A DNA stretch of 26,133 nt from Christensenella sp036660175 (GTDB taxonomy: Bacteria > Bacillota > Clostridia > Christensenellales > Christensenellaceae): contig JAVXBD010000018.1 of NCBI GenBank assembly GCA_036660175.1, positions 1 to 26,133 on the forward strand. Reading direction: 5' to 3'. Of the stretch, positions 15,094 to 21,795 are shown piece by piece. Under the pieces are notes generated by a model. The model had not been told where the DNA came from, made no database searches, and worked only from the letters and a program-made list of their open reading frames with translations. Both the position numbers and the translations under genes were made by a program. Position 1 is the first letter of the stretch, and every line of letters begins with the position of its first letter.

Positions 15094-15540
15094 ATGGATA
15101 AATGGGATAAAAGATTTATGGATCTTGCAAGAGAAATTGCCAATTGGTCAAGCTGCTATAAACCGAATAGAAGCGTGGGTGCGATTATTGTAAAAAACAA
15201 ACGAATCGTGACAACGGGATATAATGGTGCGCCAGCAGGACTTGTGAGCTGCAAAGAGCGTGGTGAGTGCCTGCGCAACAACTTGGGAATTGCTTCAGGA
15301 GAACGTCAAGAGTTGTGCTATGCAATCCATGCAGAGCAAAATGCCATTATTCAGGCTGCAAAACTTGGCATAGCAATTGATGGGGCAACTATTTATTGCA
15401 CGCATCAGCCTTGTGCAATTTGTGCAAAGATGATTGTAAATGCAGGAATTATCCGTGTTGTTTATATGTATCCCTATCCAGATGATTTTGCAAAACAGAT
15501 TTTTAACGATTCTGAAATTCAAATTGAACAGTATAAATAA
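15094..15540 (+). CDS. dCMP deaminase (ComEB-type cytidine/deoxycytidylate deaminase)
   Basis: Deaminates dCMP to dUMP for thymidylate synthesis. The 148-residue protein has the zinc site His79-Ala-Glu81 (IHAEQNAII) and PCAIC (Cys107, Cys110). It also has the N-terminal SVGAIIVKNKRIVTTGYNG block and the Cys-rich insert CKERGEC (53-59), typical of the ComEB group, which binds a second zinc. GAGAGGG precedes the ATG. The next gene starts 22 bases downstream with no terminator, so it is probably cotranscribed with the DRTGG/hydrogenase-sensor genes, an unusual pairing. Confidence 0.93.
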   Translation: MDKWDKRFMDLAREIANWSSCYKPNRSVGAIIVKNKRIVTTGYNGAPAGLVSCKERGECLRNNLGIASGERQELCYAIHAEQNAIIQAAKLGIAIDGATIYCTHQPCAICAKMIVNAGIIRVVYMYPYPDDFAKQIFNDSEIQIEQYK

Positions 15541-15562
15541 TCAAATATAGGAGGAGCAACTT

Positions 15563-15916
15563 ATGAGAGTAAAAGAAATTGCGAAGTTGTTGGATGCACA
15601 GATTTACTGTGGAGAAGACAAAGCAGATTTGGAAATATTATGTGCTTGTGGTTCTGATATGATGAGCGATGTGTTGGCTTTTACAAAACATGATGCAATA
15701 TTGTTGACAGGTCTTGTAAATAATCACGTAATGCGTACAGCAGAGATGATGGATATACAATGCGTTTTATTTGTCAGAGGTAAAAAACCCGAAAAGGATA
15801 TTATTGAAATGGCAAAAGATGCAGACATGATTCTTCTTGCAACAGAAAAGCCAATGTTTACAGCTTGTGGAATACTCTATACAAATGGCCTTAAAGGTGG
15901 AATGCGAGGGGTTTGA
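15563..15916 (+). CDS. DRTGG-domain protein (first)
   Basis: A 117-residue cytoplasmic protein resembling the stand-alone DRTGG domain (as in the N-terminal part of HPr kinase and some CBS proteins). Typical elements are an N-terminal segment MRVKEIAKLLDAQI with a Cys-rich turn, CACGSDMMSDVLAF, the strand AILLTGLVN, and the C-terminal IILLATEKPMFTACG-like block (here MILLATEKPMFTACGILY). The biochemical role of such domains is not established. GGAGGAG precedes the ATG. It is followed after 4 bases by a GHKL ATPase and then the hydrogenase-like Fe-S protein, and a second DRTGG protein lies three genes on. I recall this grouping beside HydABC genes in other Clostridia but cannot check it here. 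Confidence 0.75.
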   Translation: MRVKEIAKLLDAQIYCGEDKADLEILCACGSDMMSDVLAFTKHDAILLTGLVNNHVMRTAEMMDIQCVLFVRGKKPEKDIIEMAKDADMILLATEKPMFTACGILYTNGLKGGMRGV

Positions 15917-15920
15917 CGTT

Positions 15921-16334
15921 ATGCTATATACCCGTGATTATACAATAGAAAAAGATGATTTTGCGGCTGCTGGTGAAGTATCGGCACGCATTAAAAACAA
16001 GCTTAAAAAGATGGGCATTGAGCCAGCGCTTATTAGAAAAATTGCAATTGCTTCTTATGAGGCGGAAATCAATATGATTATACATAGTCTGGGCGGACAT
16101 ATGCAGCTTGATATTGATCAGGACAGCATAAAAATCGTTTGTGAAGATGTAGGCCCAGGAATTCCTGATATTGATCTTGCCATGAAAGAAGGATATTCAA
16201 CAGCATCGGATAGTGTACGTGAAATGGGTTTTGGTGCAGGTATGGGCTTGCCGAACATGAACAGAAATAGCGATAATATGAATATTACATCAAGCCCCAA
16301 AGGTACTATTGTGACGATGAAATTTGCAATTTAA
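15921..16334 (+). CDS. GHKL ATP-binding protein, anti-sigma-factor (RsbW/SpoIIAB)-like
   Basis: A 137-residue single-domain HATPase_c protein. The N box is SYEAEINMIIHS (about 45-56), the G1 box is EDVGPGIPD (75-83) and the G2 box is GFGAGMGLPN (103-112). The short length and lack of a dimerization domain resemble serine-protein kinases of the RsbW/SpoIIAB group more than histidine kinases. The start is the ATG at 15921, nine bases after GAGGGG; the open frame runs back to 15837 inside the DRTGG gene without a ribosome site. It lies between a DRTGG protein and a sensory-type hydrogenase homologue, so it may pass a redox signal to a partner. No anti-anti-sigma (STAS) or PP2C protein is in the window. 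Confidence 0.82.
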   Translation: MLYTRDYTIEKDDFAAAGEVSARIKNKLKKMGIEPALIRKIAIASYEAEINMIIHSLGGHMQLDIDQDSIKIVCEDVGPGIPDIDLAMKEGYSTASDSVREMGFGAGMGLPNMNRNSDNMNITSSPKGTIVTMKFAI

Positions 16335-16373
16335 TATAGTAGAAATTTGCAGAAATAATAGCAGGGGAATGTT

Positions 16374-17696
16374 ATGGAAAAATATTTTCATTCTGTGCGA
16401 TTGGAAAAAGATAAATGTTCTGGTTGCACAAATTGTATTAAAAGATGTCCGACAGAGGCAATTCGTGTACAAAAAGGCAAGGCTAAAATACTTGCAGAAC
16501 GCTGTATTGACTGCGGAGAGTGTATTCGTGTATGTCCTTATCATGCAAAAAATGCAGTGACGGATCCGCTTTCCAGTATTAACAGTTTCAAGTATAAAAT
16601 TGCGCTTCCAGCACCTGTTTTATATGCGCAGTTTAAAACACTGGGAAGTGTACAGCGGCTGCTTTCAGGACTAAAAATTATGGGATTTGATGATGTTTAT
16701 GAAGTTGCAAAAGGAGCGGAGATTTGTTCTAAAGCAATTGCAAAACGTCTGAAAGAAACAAAAATCCACCCGCTTATATCGTCGGCTTGTCCAGCGGTTG
16801 TAAGGCTGATTCAAGTTCGCTTTCCAGAATTGCTTGATAATATTGTAGATGTAGATGCGCCTGTCGAAGTTGCGGCGAAAGTGGCAAAGATGGAATTTGC
16901 AAAGAAAAACAATGTAGATATATCGGAAATTGGCGCTTATTTTATTACACCTTGTCCAGCAAAGATGACAAGCATCAAGTCACCGCTTGCAAAAGAAAAA
17001 AGCGATGTTGATGGTGCGATTTCTGTGCTTGAAGTTTATGGACTATTGGCGGGGCAGCTTAAGACAAGCAACAAACATGATTTTACTGAATTTGAAGGAG
17101 ATAAGGCCTCTGCAAAGGGAATTGGCTGGGCAAACAGCGGTGGAGAAACATATGCCGTTGGAGAAAAAAACGCACTGGCAGTAGATGGAATTTCCAATGT
17201 CATTAAAGCAATTGAGGATATTGAAAATGATAAACTAAAGGATTTGGATTTTTTTGAAGGGCTTGCGTGTGTAGGTGGCTGTGTGGGCGGTCCATTGGTC
17301 TTTGAAAGTGCATTCGTTGCACAAGCACGTGTTAAGAAAATCTGTGAGATGATAGGCTTTGATAAAGAAATTGAAACGAAGGCGCAAGCATATGCGGATG
17401 AAGGAGTTGCTGATTTAAAAGAACGGTTAGAGTCGGTAGATATTATGAAATTAGATGATGACCGTTATGTTGCCTTACAAAAAATTCAACAAATTGAAGA
17501 ACTGGTACAAAAACTTCCAGGTATGGATTGCGGAAGCTGTGGAGCGCCAAGCTGTCGGTCGCTTGCAGAAGATATTGTAAGAGGATATGCAAATGAAATT
17601 GACTGTATTTTCTTATTAAAAGAAAGAGTCAGATATTTAGCAGAAGAAATGGTGGATCTTGCAAGCAAGGACTCCATCAAGGAGGATAAAGAATGA
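16374..17696 (+). CDS. Sensory-type [FeFe]-hydrogenase-like iron-sulfur protein
   Basis: 440 residues. Two ferredoxin [4Fe-4S] motifs lie at Cys15/18/21/25 and Cys44/47/50/54. A reduced hydrogenase H-domain (about 75-320) carries SSACPAV (Cys139), TPCPAK (Cys194) and ACVGGCVGG (Cys299, Cys303). These correspond to the four cysteines that bind the H-cluster. A C-terminal Fe-S domain of the LPGMDCGSCGAPSC type (Cys386/389/394/411) follows. The residue before Cys139 is Ala138, where catalytic enzymes have the proton-relay Cys. The third loop ends GGP, not GGGQP, and the small-subunit tail is absent. These traits fit sensory (HydS/group C-D) homologues, though no PAS domain is present. AGGGGA precedes the ATG. 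It overlaps the next DRTGG gene by ATGA (17693-17696). Confidence 0.85.
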   Translation: MEKYFHSVRLEKDKCSGCTNCIKRCPTEAIRVQKGKAKILAERCIDCGECIRVCPYHAKNAVTDPLSSINSFKYKIALPAPVLYAQFKTLGSVQRLLSGLKIMGFDDVYEVAKGAEICSKAIAKRLKETKIHPLISSACPAVVRLIQVRFPELLDNIVDVDAPVEVAAKVAKMEFAKKNNVDISEIGAYFITPCPAKMTSIKSPLAKEKSDVDGAISVLEVYGLLAGQLKTSNKHDFTEFEGDKASAKGIGWANSGGETYAVGEKNALAVDGISNVIKAIEDIENDKLKDLDFFEGLACVGGCVGGPLVFESAFVAQARVKKICEMIGFDKEIETKAQAYADEGVADLKERLESVDIMKLDDDRYVALQKIQQIEELVQKLPGMDCGSCGAPSCRSLAEDIVRGYANEIDCIFLLKERVRYLAEEMVDLASKDSIKEDKE

Positions 17697-18031
17697 ATAC
17701 AGAAAAGTTTTCCCAAGAACTCGGATTGAAATTATTAACAATACAAACTCCACAAACAGCAGAGGTTACGGATGGCTGTGTTTGTGACTTGCTTAGTTGG
17801 GTGATGGCACGAGGAGAACAGGGAATGGCATGGATTACCGTTCAAACGCACCTGAATGTCATTGCAGTTGCATGTCTGCACGAGTTTGCATGTATTATTG
17901 TTCCTGAGGGGATTGAAGTACCTGATACGACAATTGCAAAAGCCAACGAAGAAAGCATTGCAGTGTACTCGTCAGATAAGACAGCATATCAAATTTGCTG
18001 TGAGATGTGTGAATTAAAAATAGGAAGATAG
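17693..18031 (+). CDS. DRTGG-domain protein (second)
   Basis: A 112-residue small cytoplasmic protein. The blocks CVCDLLSWVMARGEQGMAW, ITVQTHLNVIAVACLHEFA, CIIVPEGIEVPDTTIAKA and IAVYSSDKTAYQI match the general plan of stand-alone DRTGG or HPr-kinase-N-like domains. The specific biochemical role is unknown. GGAGG precedes the ATG. The start overlaps the stop of the sensory hydrogenase homologue (ATGA), and the PHP gene starts one base after its stop, so all three are probably translationally coupled. Confidence 0.7.
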   Translation: MNTEKFSQELGLKLLTIQTPQTAEVTDGCVCDLLSWVMARGEQGMAWITVQTHLNVIAVACLHEFACIIVPEGIEVPDTTIAKANEESIAVYSSDKTAYQICCEMCELKIGR

Positions 18032-18032
18032 T

Positions 18033-18725
18033 ATGCAGATTTATTATGATTTTCATATTCATTCCGCACTTTCACCTTGTGGTGAAGATGATATGACACC
18101 CAATAATATTGTGAACATGGCAAAAATTAAAGGACTCGATGCAATAGCGGTGTGTGATCACAATTCAACAAAAAATGTGCAGGCGATTGGAAAAGTAGCG
18201 GCGGATGCAGGACTGACACTTCTTCCTGCTGCAGAGGTAACAACTGCTGAAGAAGTGCATATTCTTGTGGTTTTTGAAAACATCCTTCAAGCGGTTGCTT
18301 TTGGTGATGCTGCTTACGATGTCTTGCCAAATATTAAGAATAATACAGAATTTTTTGGAAATCAATTTATTATGAATGAAAAAGATGAAGTGATAGGGCA
18401 GTTGGATAAATTGCTGATTTCGGCATTGCCGTATGATATAGATAAATGCTGTGATATGGCGAAAGAATATGGCGGATACGTCATTCCTGCACATGTCAAT
18501 AAAGATGCAAACTCTATTTTTGCAAATCTTGGTTTTTTTCCGCCGCAGCTAAAGTTTAAGACGATAGAAACGGTAAAAGGCTTGAGTGTTGAGGGAGATA
18601 TTTCTGGTTTTGAAGTGATACATTCGTCTGATGCACATAATTTATGGCAAATTGCCGAAAAAGAAAACTTTATTGATGTACAGGAAAACAATGTTTCACA
18701 GCTTATAAAAAAATTGTGTTTATAA
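18033..18725 (+). CDS. PHP-domain metal-dependent phosphoesterase
   Basis: A 230-residue PHP protein, probably hydrolysing a phosphate ester or nucleotide; the substrate is unknown. Metal ligands are visible: His8 and His10 (DFHIHS), Asp42-His43 (VCDHNS), Glu68 (AAEVT), His76 (VHILV), His in IPAHVNKD, and Asp-His in HSSDAH. The length and order match the TrpH/YciV-like single-domain PHP proteins. It is the last gene of the DRTGG-GHKL-sensor module. No clear terminator follows, so transcription may continue into hydC. If the module signals by a nucleotide or phosphoprotein, this would be the candidate phosphatase, but that is only a suggestion. Confidence 0.85.
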   Translation: MQIYYDFHIHSALSPCGEDDMTPNNIVNMAKIKGLDAIAVCDHNSTKNVQAIGKVAADAGLTLLPAAEVTTAEEVHILVVFENILQAVAFGDAAYDVLPNIKNNTEFFGNQFIMNEKDEVIGQLDKLLISALPYDIDKCCDMAKEYGGYVIPAHVNKDANSIFANLGFFPPQLKFKTIETVKGLSVEGDISGFEVIHSSDAHNLWQIAEKENFIDVQENNVSQLIKKLCL

Positions 18726-18799
18726 TTTCACAAAAACACGTGCAAAAATATTTATTATATGGTAAAATAGTCGACATAAGGGTGAATTTTTAAAAAAAT

Positions 18800-18816
18800 A
18801 TCGGTGGTTTGCCGAT
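18800..18816 (+). promoter_or_regulatory. Small hairpin upstream of hydC
   Basis: ATCGG-TGGTTTG-CCGAT is a 5-bp stem with a 7-base loop, 25 bases before AAGGAGG of hydC. There is no U-tract. It may be a leader structure or an operator; support is weak. Confidence 0.2.
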
Positions 18817-18854
18817 TAAATGTTTATATATAAAATTATTAAGGAGGCATTTTC

Positions 18855-19337
18855 ATGTCGAATACTGCTGAACTACAACCAAAATATGACGAACTAAAGA
18901 AATTTATTACAGCAACAAAGGATAAACCAGGTCCGCTTATGCCAATTATGCAAAAAGCGCAGGAACTCTTTGGATCGCTTAGTTTTGAGATTCAAAAATA
19001 TATTGCTGAAGAAATGAAAATCCCAATGACTGATATTTATGGCGTTGCAACGTTTTATTCGCAATTTGCATTAGAGCCAAAAGGAAAGCACGTCATTAGC
19101 GTGTGCATGGGTACTGCTTGTTACGTAAAAAAATCAGATAGCATCTTAAACAAATTAGCTGATGAGTTGCAAACGCAGCCAGGTTATACGACGCCAGATA
19201 ATCTCTTTACATTAGAAGCTACACGCTGCCTTGGCTGTTGTGGTCTTGCACCAGTCTTGATGGTAGGAGAGCAAGTATACGGACGGTTAAAACCTGAAGA
19301 TATTCCTGGTATCTTAAGTATATATAAAGATAAGTAA
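18855..19337 (+). CDS. hydC: NuoE-like [2Fe-2S] subunit of electron-bifurcating hydrogenase
   Basis: Thioredoxin-fold [2Fe-2S] electron-transfer subunit, the small partner of HydB in NAD-linked trimeric [FeFe]-hydrogenases. The 160-residue protein has an N-terminal helical domain (LMPIMQKAQELFG, IYGVATFYSQF). The cluster ligands are Cys84 and Cys89 (CMGTAC), and Cys125 and Cys129 (CLGCC). GLAPVLMVGEQVYGRL follows, as in NuoE. AAGGAGG precedes the ATG. In this window it is separated from the HydB and HydA genes by 2.4 kb, although the subunits must assemble together. Confidence 0.9.
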   Translation: MSNTAELQPKYDELKKFITATKDKPGPLMPIMQKAQELFGSLSFEIQKYIAEEMKIPMTDIYGVATFYSQFALEPKGKHVISVCMGTACYVKKSDSILNKLADELQTQPGYTTPDNLFTLEATRCLGCCGLAPVLMVGEQVYGRLKPEDIPGILSIYKDK

Positions 19338-19364
19338 ACTTTTTTCGGAGTAGATTAGAGTGCT

Positions 19365-19916
19365 ATGAAAGAAATTTCTTTACACATCATGGATATTGCG
19401 CAAAATTCTATAACAGCTGAGGCGACATTGATAGGGATTGCTGCAGATATTCAATATGAGCAAAACACAATTAGTATTACGATTACTGATAACGGACGAG
19501 GTATGTCACCAGAAATGCTGGCAGGGGTAACCAGTCCATTTGTAACAACCCGTACAACCCGTAAAGTTGGCCTTGGTATACCGCTGTTTGCGGCAGGCGC
19601 AGAAGGATCAGGTGGTAGCTTTGAGATTTGTTCAGAACTTGGAAAAGGAACGACTCTAAAAGCGATATATATTTTAAATAATATTGATAGACCGCCTATT
19701 GGGGACTTTGCTGGAACGGTGCATTCACTGATTGTATGTAATCCGGATATTGATTTTGTAATTAGTGTGAGCATTGACGGTAATATAGAAACGCTTGATA
19801 CTCGAGAGATACGGGAAACGTTAGGGGAAGATGTTCCGATAGATATGCCTGATGTTTCATCATGGATTAGGGATAGCCTAAACGAAATGTTTCGAAGTGA
19901 ATATATTGACTTTTAA
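19365..19916 (+). CDS. GHKL ATP-binding protein associated with hydrogenase genes
   Basis: A 183-residue HATPase_c protein. The N box is HIMDIAQNSITAEAT (7-21, Asn14), the G1 box is ITDNGRGMSPE (40-50), and SPFVTTRTTRKVGLGIPLF (57-75) is the ATP lid and G2 box. GSFEICSELGKGTTLKA completes the fold. A C-terminal extension (about 105-183) of unknown fold is not a kinase phosphoacceptor domain. The ribosome site is weak (GGAG 14 bases upstream). It follows hydC by 27 bases. Such proteins often lie between hydC and hydB homologues in Clostridia (recalled), so it probably belongs to the hydrogenase operon. Its function is unknown. A modest hairpin ends the transcript. Confidence 0.8.
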   Translation: MKEISLHIMDIAQNSITAEATLIGIAADIQYEQNTISITITDNGRGMSPEMLAGVTSPFVTTRTTRKVGLGIPLFAAGAEGSGGSFEICSELGKGTTLKAIYILNNIDRPPIGDFAGTVHSLIVCNPDIDFVISVSIDGNIETLDTREIRETLGEDVPIDMPDVSSWIRDSLNEMFRSEYIDF

Positions 19917-19922
19917 GAGATG

Positions 19923-19948
19923 ACAGGCAAATAAGCCTGTTTCTTTTA
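19923..19948 (+). terminator. Modest terminator after hydC-GHKL
   Basis: ACAGGC-AAATAA-GCCTGT (6-bp stem), then TTCTTTTAT, immediately after the GHKL stop. The T-run is interrupted, so leakage is likely. Confidence 0.5.
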
Positions 19949-20088
19949 TATCAAAGTGAAGTGGCATCTAAAAAAGCATAATGAAGAATAGAAGCAATAA
20001 TAATTATGTAATTTTATTGGATATGTATTGCTACATCAGAGATGTCAAAAACTGCGTATCTCTGCAAAATGATTTAAAAGGAGAATAA

Positions 20089-20496
20089 ATGAAAAAAACA
20101 GTCTGTATGGTACTTTGCTGTATGACAATGCTATTGTTGATTTCCTGTGCAAAAACAGTTGAAATGCAAATGAAAGAACCAGAAAAAATATCAGCAAAAC
20201 AAGCAAAAGACCTCATGGATGATGGTGCGATAGTGGTCGATGTGCGTACACAAGAAGAATATGATCAATCTCATATTGATGGAGCAATATTGATTCCAAA
20301 CGAAACAATTTCTGATACACCGCCAGAGTTGTTGCCCGATAAGAATGCGCAGATACTGGTGTATTGTAAAACTGGCAGAAGAAGTGCGCAAGCCGCAAAA
20401 AAACTATATGATTTGGATTATAAAAATGTGTTTGATTTTGGCGGAATTGTAGAGTGGCCATACGGAACAGTAAAAACAGAGAACACACAAGCATGA
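20089..20496 (+). CDS. Rhodanese-like lipoprotein
   Basis: A 135-residue lipoprotein with a lipobox LLLISC (acylated Cys20) after a hydrophobic signal. The rhodanese domain (about 35-130) has VVDVRTQEEYDQSHIDGA and the active-site loop CKTGRRS (Cys93). It would sit on the outer face of the membrane and carry out sulfur transfer or thiol chemistry; the substrate is unknown. AAAAGGAG precedes the ATG. A hairpin (20037-20043 with 20058-20064, CAGAGAT/ATCTCTG) lies just upstream. It stands between the two halves of the hydrogenase gene set and has no obvious functional link to it. Confidence 0.88.
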   Translation: MKKTVCMVLCCMTMLLLISCAKTVEMQMKEPEKISAKQAKDLMDDGAIVVDVRTQEEYDQSHIDGAILIPNETISDTPPELLPDKNAQILVYCKTGRRSAQAAKKLYDLDYKNVFDFGGIVEWPYGTVKTENTQA

Positions 20497-20527
20497 ATTA
20501 ATAAAAAACTCATTGGCTTAGCTTAAG

Positions 20528-20612
20528 TGTACACAAAAAGTTAGACAAGATTTATTTAGGAAACTAACGAGGATTGAGTTCTGTATTTAACAGGATTTAG
20601 TCCTTTTAGTTT
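20528..20612 (-). mobile_element. IS3-family remnant: last 18 codons of transposase OrfB plus one IS end
   Basis: The minus strand from 20612 reads KLKGLNPVKYRTQSSLVS and then stop (20558-20556), which matches the C-terminus of IS3-family (IS150-like) OrfB integrases. After the stop comes CTTGTCTAACTTTTTGTG, ending in CA at 20529-20528. This is the usual right end of such elements (TG...CA termini). Nothing of the rest of the element is present upstream, where a terminator begins at 20622. It is a deletion scar and not an active element. Confidence 0.8.
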
Positions 20613-20621
20613 AGACGAAAA

Positions 20622-20662
20622 AAAATCACTCCTTCTTGTTCTTAAACAATCGGAGTGATTTT
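20622..20662. terminator. Bidirectional terminator between rhodanese and epimerase genes
   Basis: AAAATCACTCC (20622-20632) pairs with GGAGTGATTTT (20652-20662) over 11 bp, with an inner TTGTT-CTTA-AACAA hairpin. A- and T-runs on both sides suit the convergent genes on either side. It is 13 bases after the epimerase stop. Confidence 0.85.
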
Positions 20663-20675
20663 GCAATTTAAAAAT

Positions 20676-21524
20676 TTAAACGAGAGTTTTCTTTAAAAAT
20701 GCAAGTCCATCACTTGCAAGTGCTTCAGGGGATTCTGCAAATGGTCTCCATACAGAAGCAGCTTTTGCGATTTCGATACAATTAGGTGTAAAGGATTCAA
20801 TAACACAATAGGCATCGTAATGAATATCTTTTAGTGCCTGATTGATTGCTTTCCAGTCAAAGTTGTCTTTACCAGGCGTTCCTCTGTCATTTGCACAGGT
20901 GTGTAAAGTAAATAGTTTTTCTTTTGCCAAACGAATTGCCGCAGGAATATTGGATTCCTCAATATTCATATGGAATGTATCGAGCATATAACCAACATTT
21001 TCTCTGTTGATTCGTGCAATCAAATCTTGCGCTTGTGCTGCAGTATTGATAAAATCGGTCTCAAATCTGTTGAGTGGTTCGATAGCAAGTTTGATGCCCT
21101 TTGGAGCAGCGTAATCAGCTAACAACTTCAGGTTTTCGACTGCCCAATCCCATTGCTGTGCTTTTTCTTCCGCAGAAATCATACGTGCTTTGCCTACTGC
21201 TGAATAAAGTGGACCAGCAATTACTTTTGCCCCAATGGCAACAGCAAAATCAACTAAATCCTTGATATATTGCACGCCGATTTCACGATATTTTGGATTG
21301 TCAGAAGAAATATCTCTGGTATCACCAAAAGCGCCGCAAAGAGTAGCAACCTCGATGCCGGATTTCGCAATGGCTGCTTTTACGTCTTCGGTATCAATGA
21401 TGCTAAAGTCCTCCACAGCGATTTCATAAATATCAAAGCCAAAATCTTTTGCTTTTTTAAACTGTCCATAAGCGTCTTTGCCAAATGGCGATTCCCATGC
21501 CAACGAATTGATTCCGAATTTCAT
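20676..21524 (-). CDS. Sugar isomerase/epimerase, D-tagatose/D-psicose 3-epimerase-like TIM barrel
   Basis: Probable ketose 3-epimerase or related sugar isomerase of the xylose-isomerase-like (AP endonuclease 2) fold. The 282-residue protein keeps the four metal ligands of the DTE/DPE family: Glu149 (AIEPLNRFET), Asp182 (MLDTFHMNIEE), His208 (TLHTCANDRGTPG) and Glu243 (CVIESF). Arg214 in NDRGTPG is also conserved. The true substrate cannot be told; no sugar kinase or transporter is nearby. AAAAGGAG precedes the ATG. It is monocistronic, with its own promoter at 21610-21582 and a terminator at 20662-20622. It lies between the halves of the hydrogenase gene set, on the opposite strand, which suggests insertion into a formerly continuous operon. 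Confidence 0.88.
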   Translation of the reverse strand: MKFGINSLAWESPFGKDAYGQFKKAKDFGFDIYEIAVEDFSIIDTEDVKAAIAKSGIEVATLCGAFGDTRDISSDNPKYREIGVQYIKDLVDFAVAIGAKVIAGPLYSAVGKARMISAEEKAQQWDWAVENLKLLADYAAPKGIKLAIEPLNRFETDFINTAAQAQDLIARINRENVGYMLDTFHMNIEESNIPAAIRLAKEKLFTLHTCANDRGTPGKDNFDWKAINQALKDIHYDAYCVIESFTPNCIEIAKAASVWRPFAESPEALASDGLAFLKKTLV

Positions 21525-21581
21525 AATAATTTCTCCTTTTTATTGTAATTTAGATTAAAAAACAAGTTATTTATACGTATT

Positions 21582-21610
21582 ATTATATATCAAAAAAGTG
21601 TCCAAATCAA
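21582..21610 (-). promoter_or_regulatory. Sigma-A promoter of the epimerase gene
   Basis: On the minus strand, TTGATT (21610-21605) and TATAAT (21587-21582) have a 17-base spacer. Confidence 0.7.
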
Positions 21611-21681
21611 TATTCAATATGTACATTGGACGCAAGTTTTTTGTAGTAATTAGTAATATGGTTATTTTTTCACAAAATCAG

Positions 21682-21710
21682 TTGCTTTCAGTTATTCAAA
21701 CTGATATAAT
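21682..21710 (+). promoter_or_regulatory. Promoter of the hydrogenase genes with palindromic spacer
   Basis: TTGCTT (21682-21687) and TATAAT (21705-21710) have a 17-base spacer. The spacer itself is a perfect inverted repeat, TCAGTT-ATTCA-AACTGA (21688-21704), filling it exactly. A repressor bound here would cover both promoter elements. It does not match the Rex consensus (TTGTTAA-N4-TTAACAA). Confidence 0.7.
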
Positions 21711-21730
21711 ATGTGTGGGAAAAATTGTTT

Positions 21731-21755
21731 TTTTTTCACTATATTTGTGAAGAAA
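21731..21755 (+). promoter_or_regulatory. Inverted repeat in the hydrogenase leader
   Basis: TTCAC (21735-21739), seven bases, GTGAA (21747-21751), extended by T:A and G:U pairs to 9 bp (21731-21755). It lies about 15-40 bases after the predicted transcription start. It could be an operator of the Crp/Fnr half-site type or a leader hairpin; no U-tract follows. Confidence 0.35.
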
Positions 21756-21795
21756 TTACCAAACTAATGCTAATTCAACTGCGGAGGGTTTAATA

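Noticed and set aside
18726..18854. Rex operator or clear sigma-A promoter before hydC
   Set aside because: No TTGTTAA-N4-TTAACAA-like site or well-spaced -35/-10 pair was found. Only a small 5-bp hairpin is visible.
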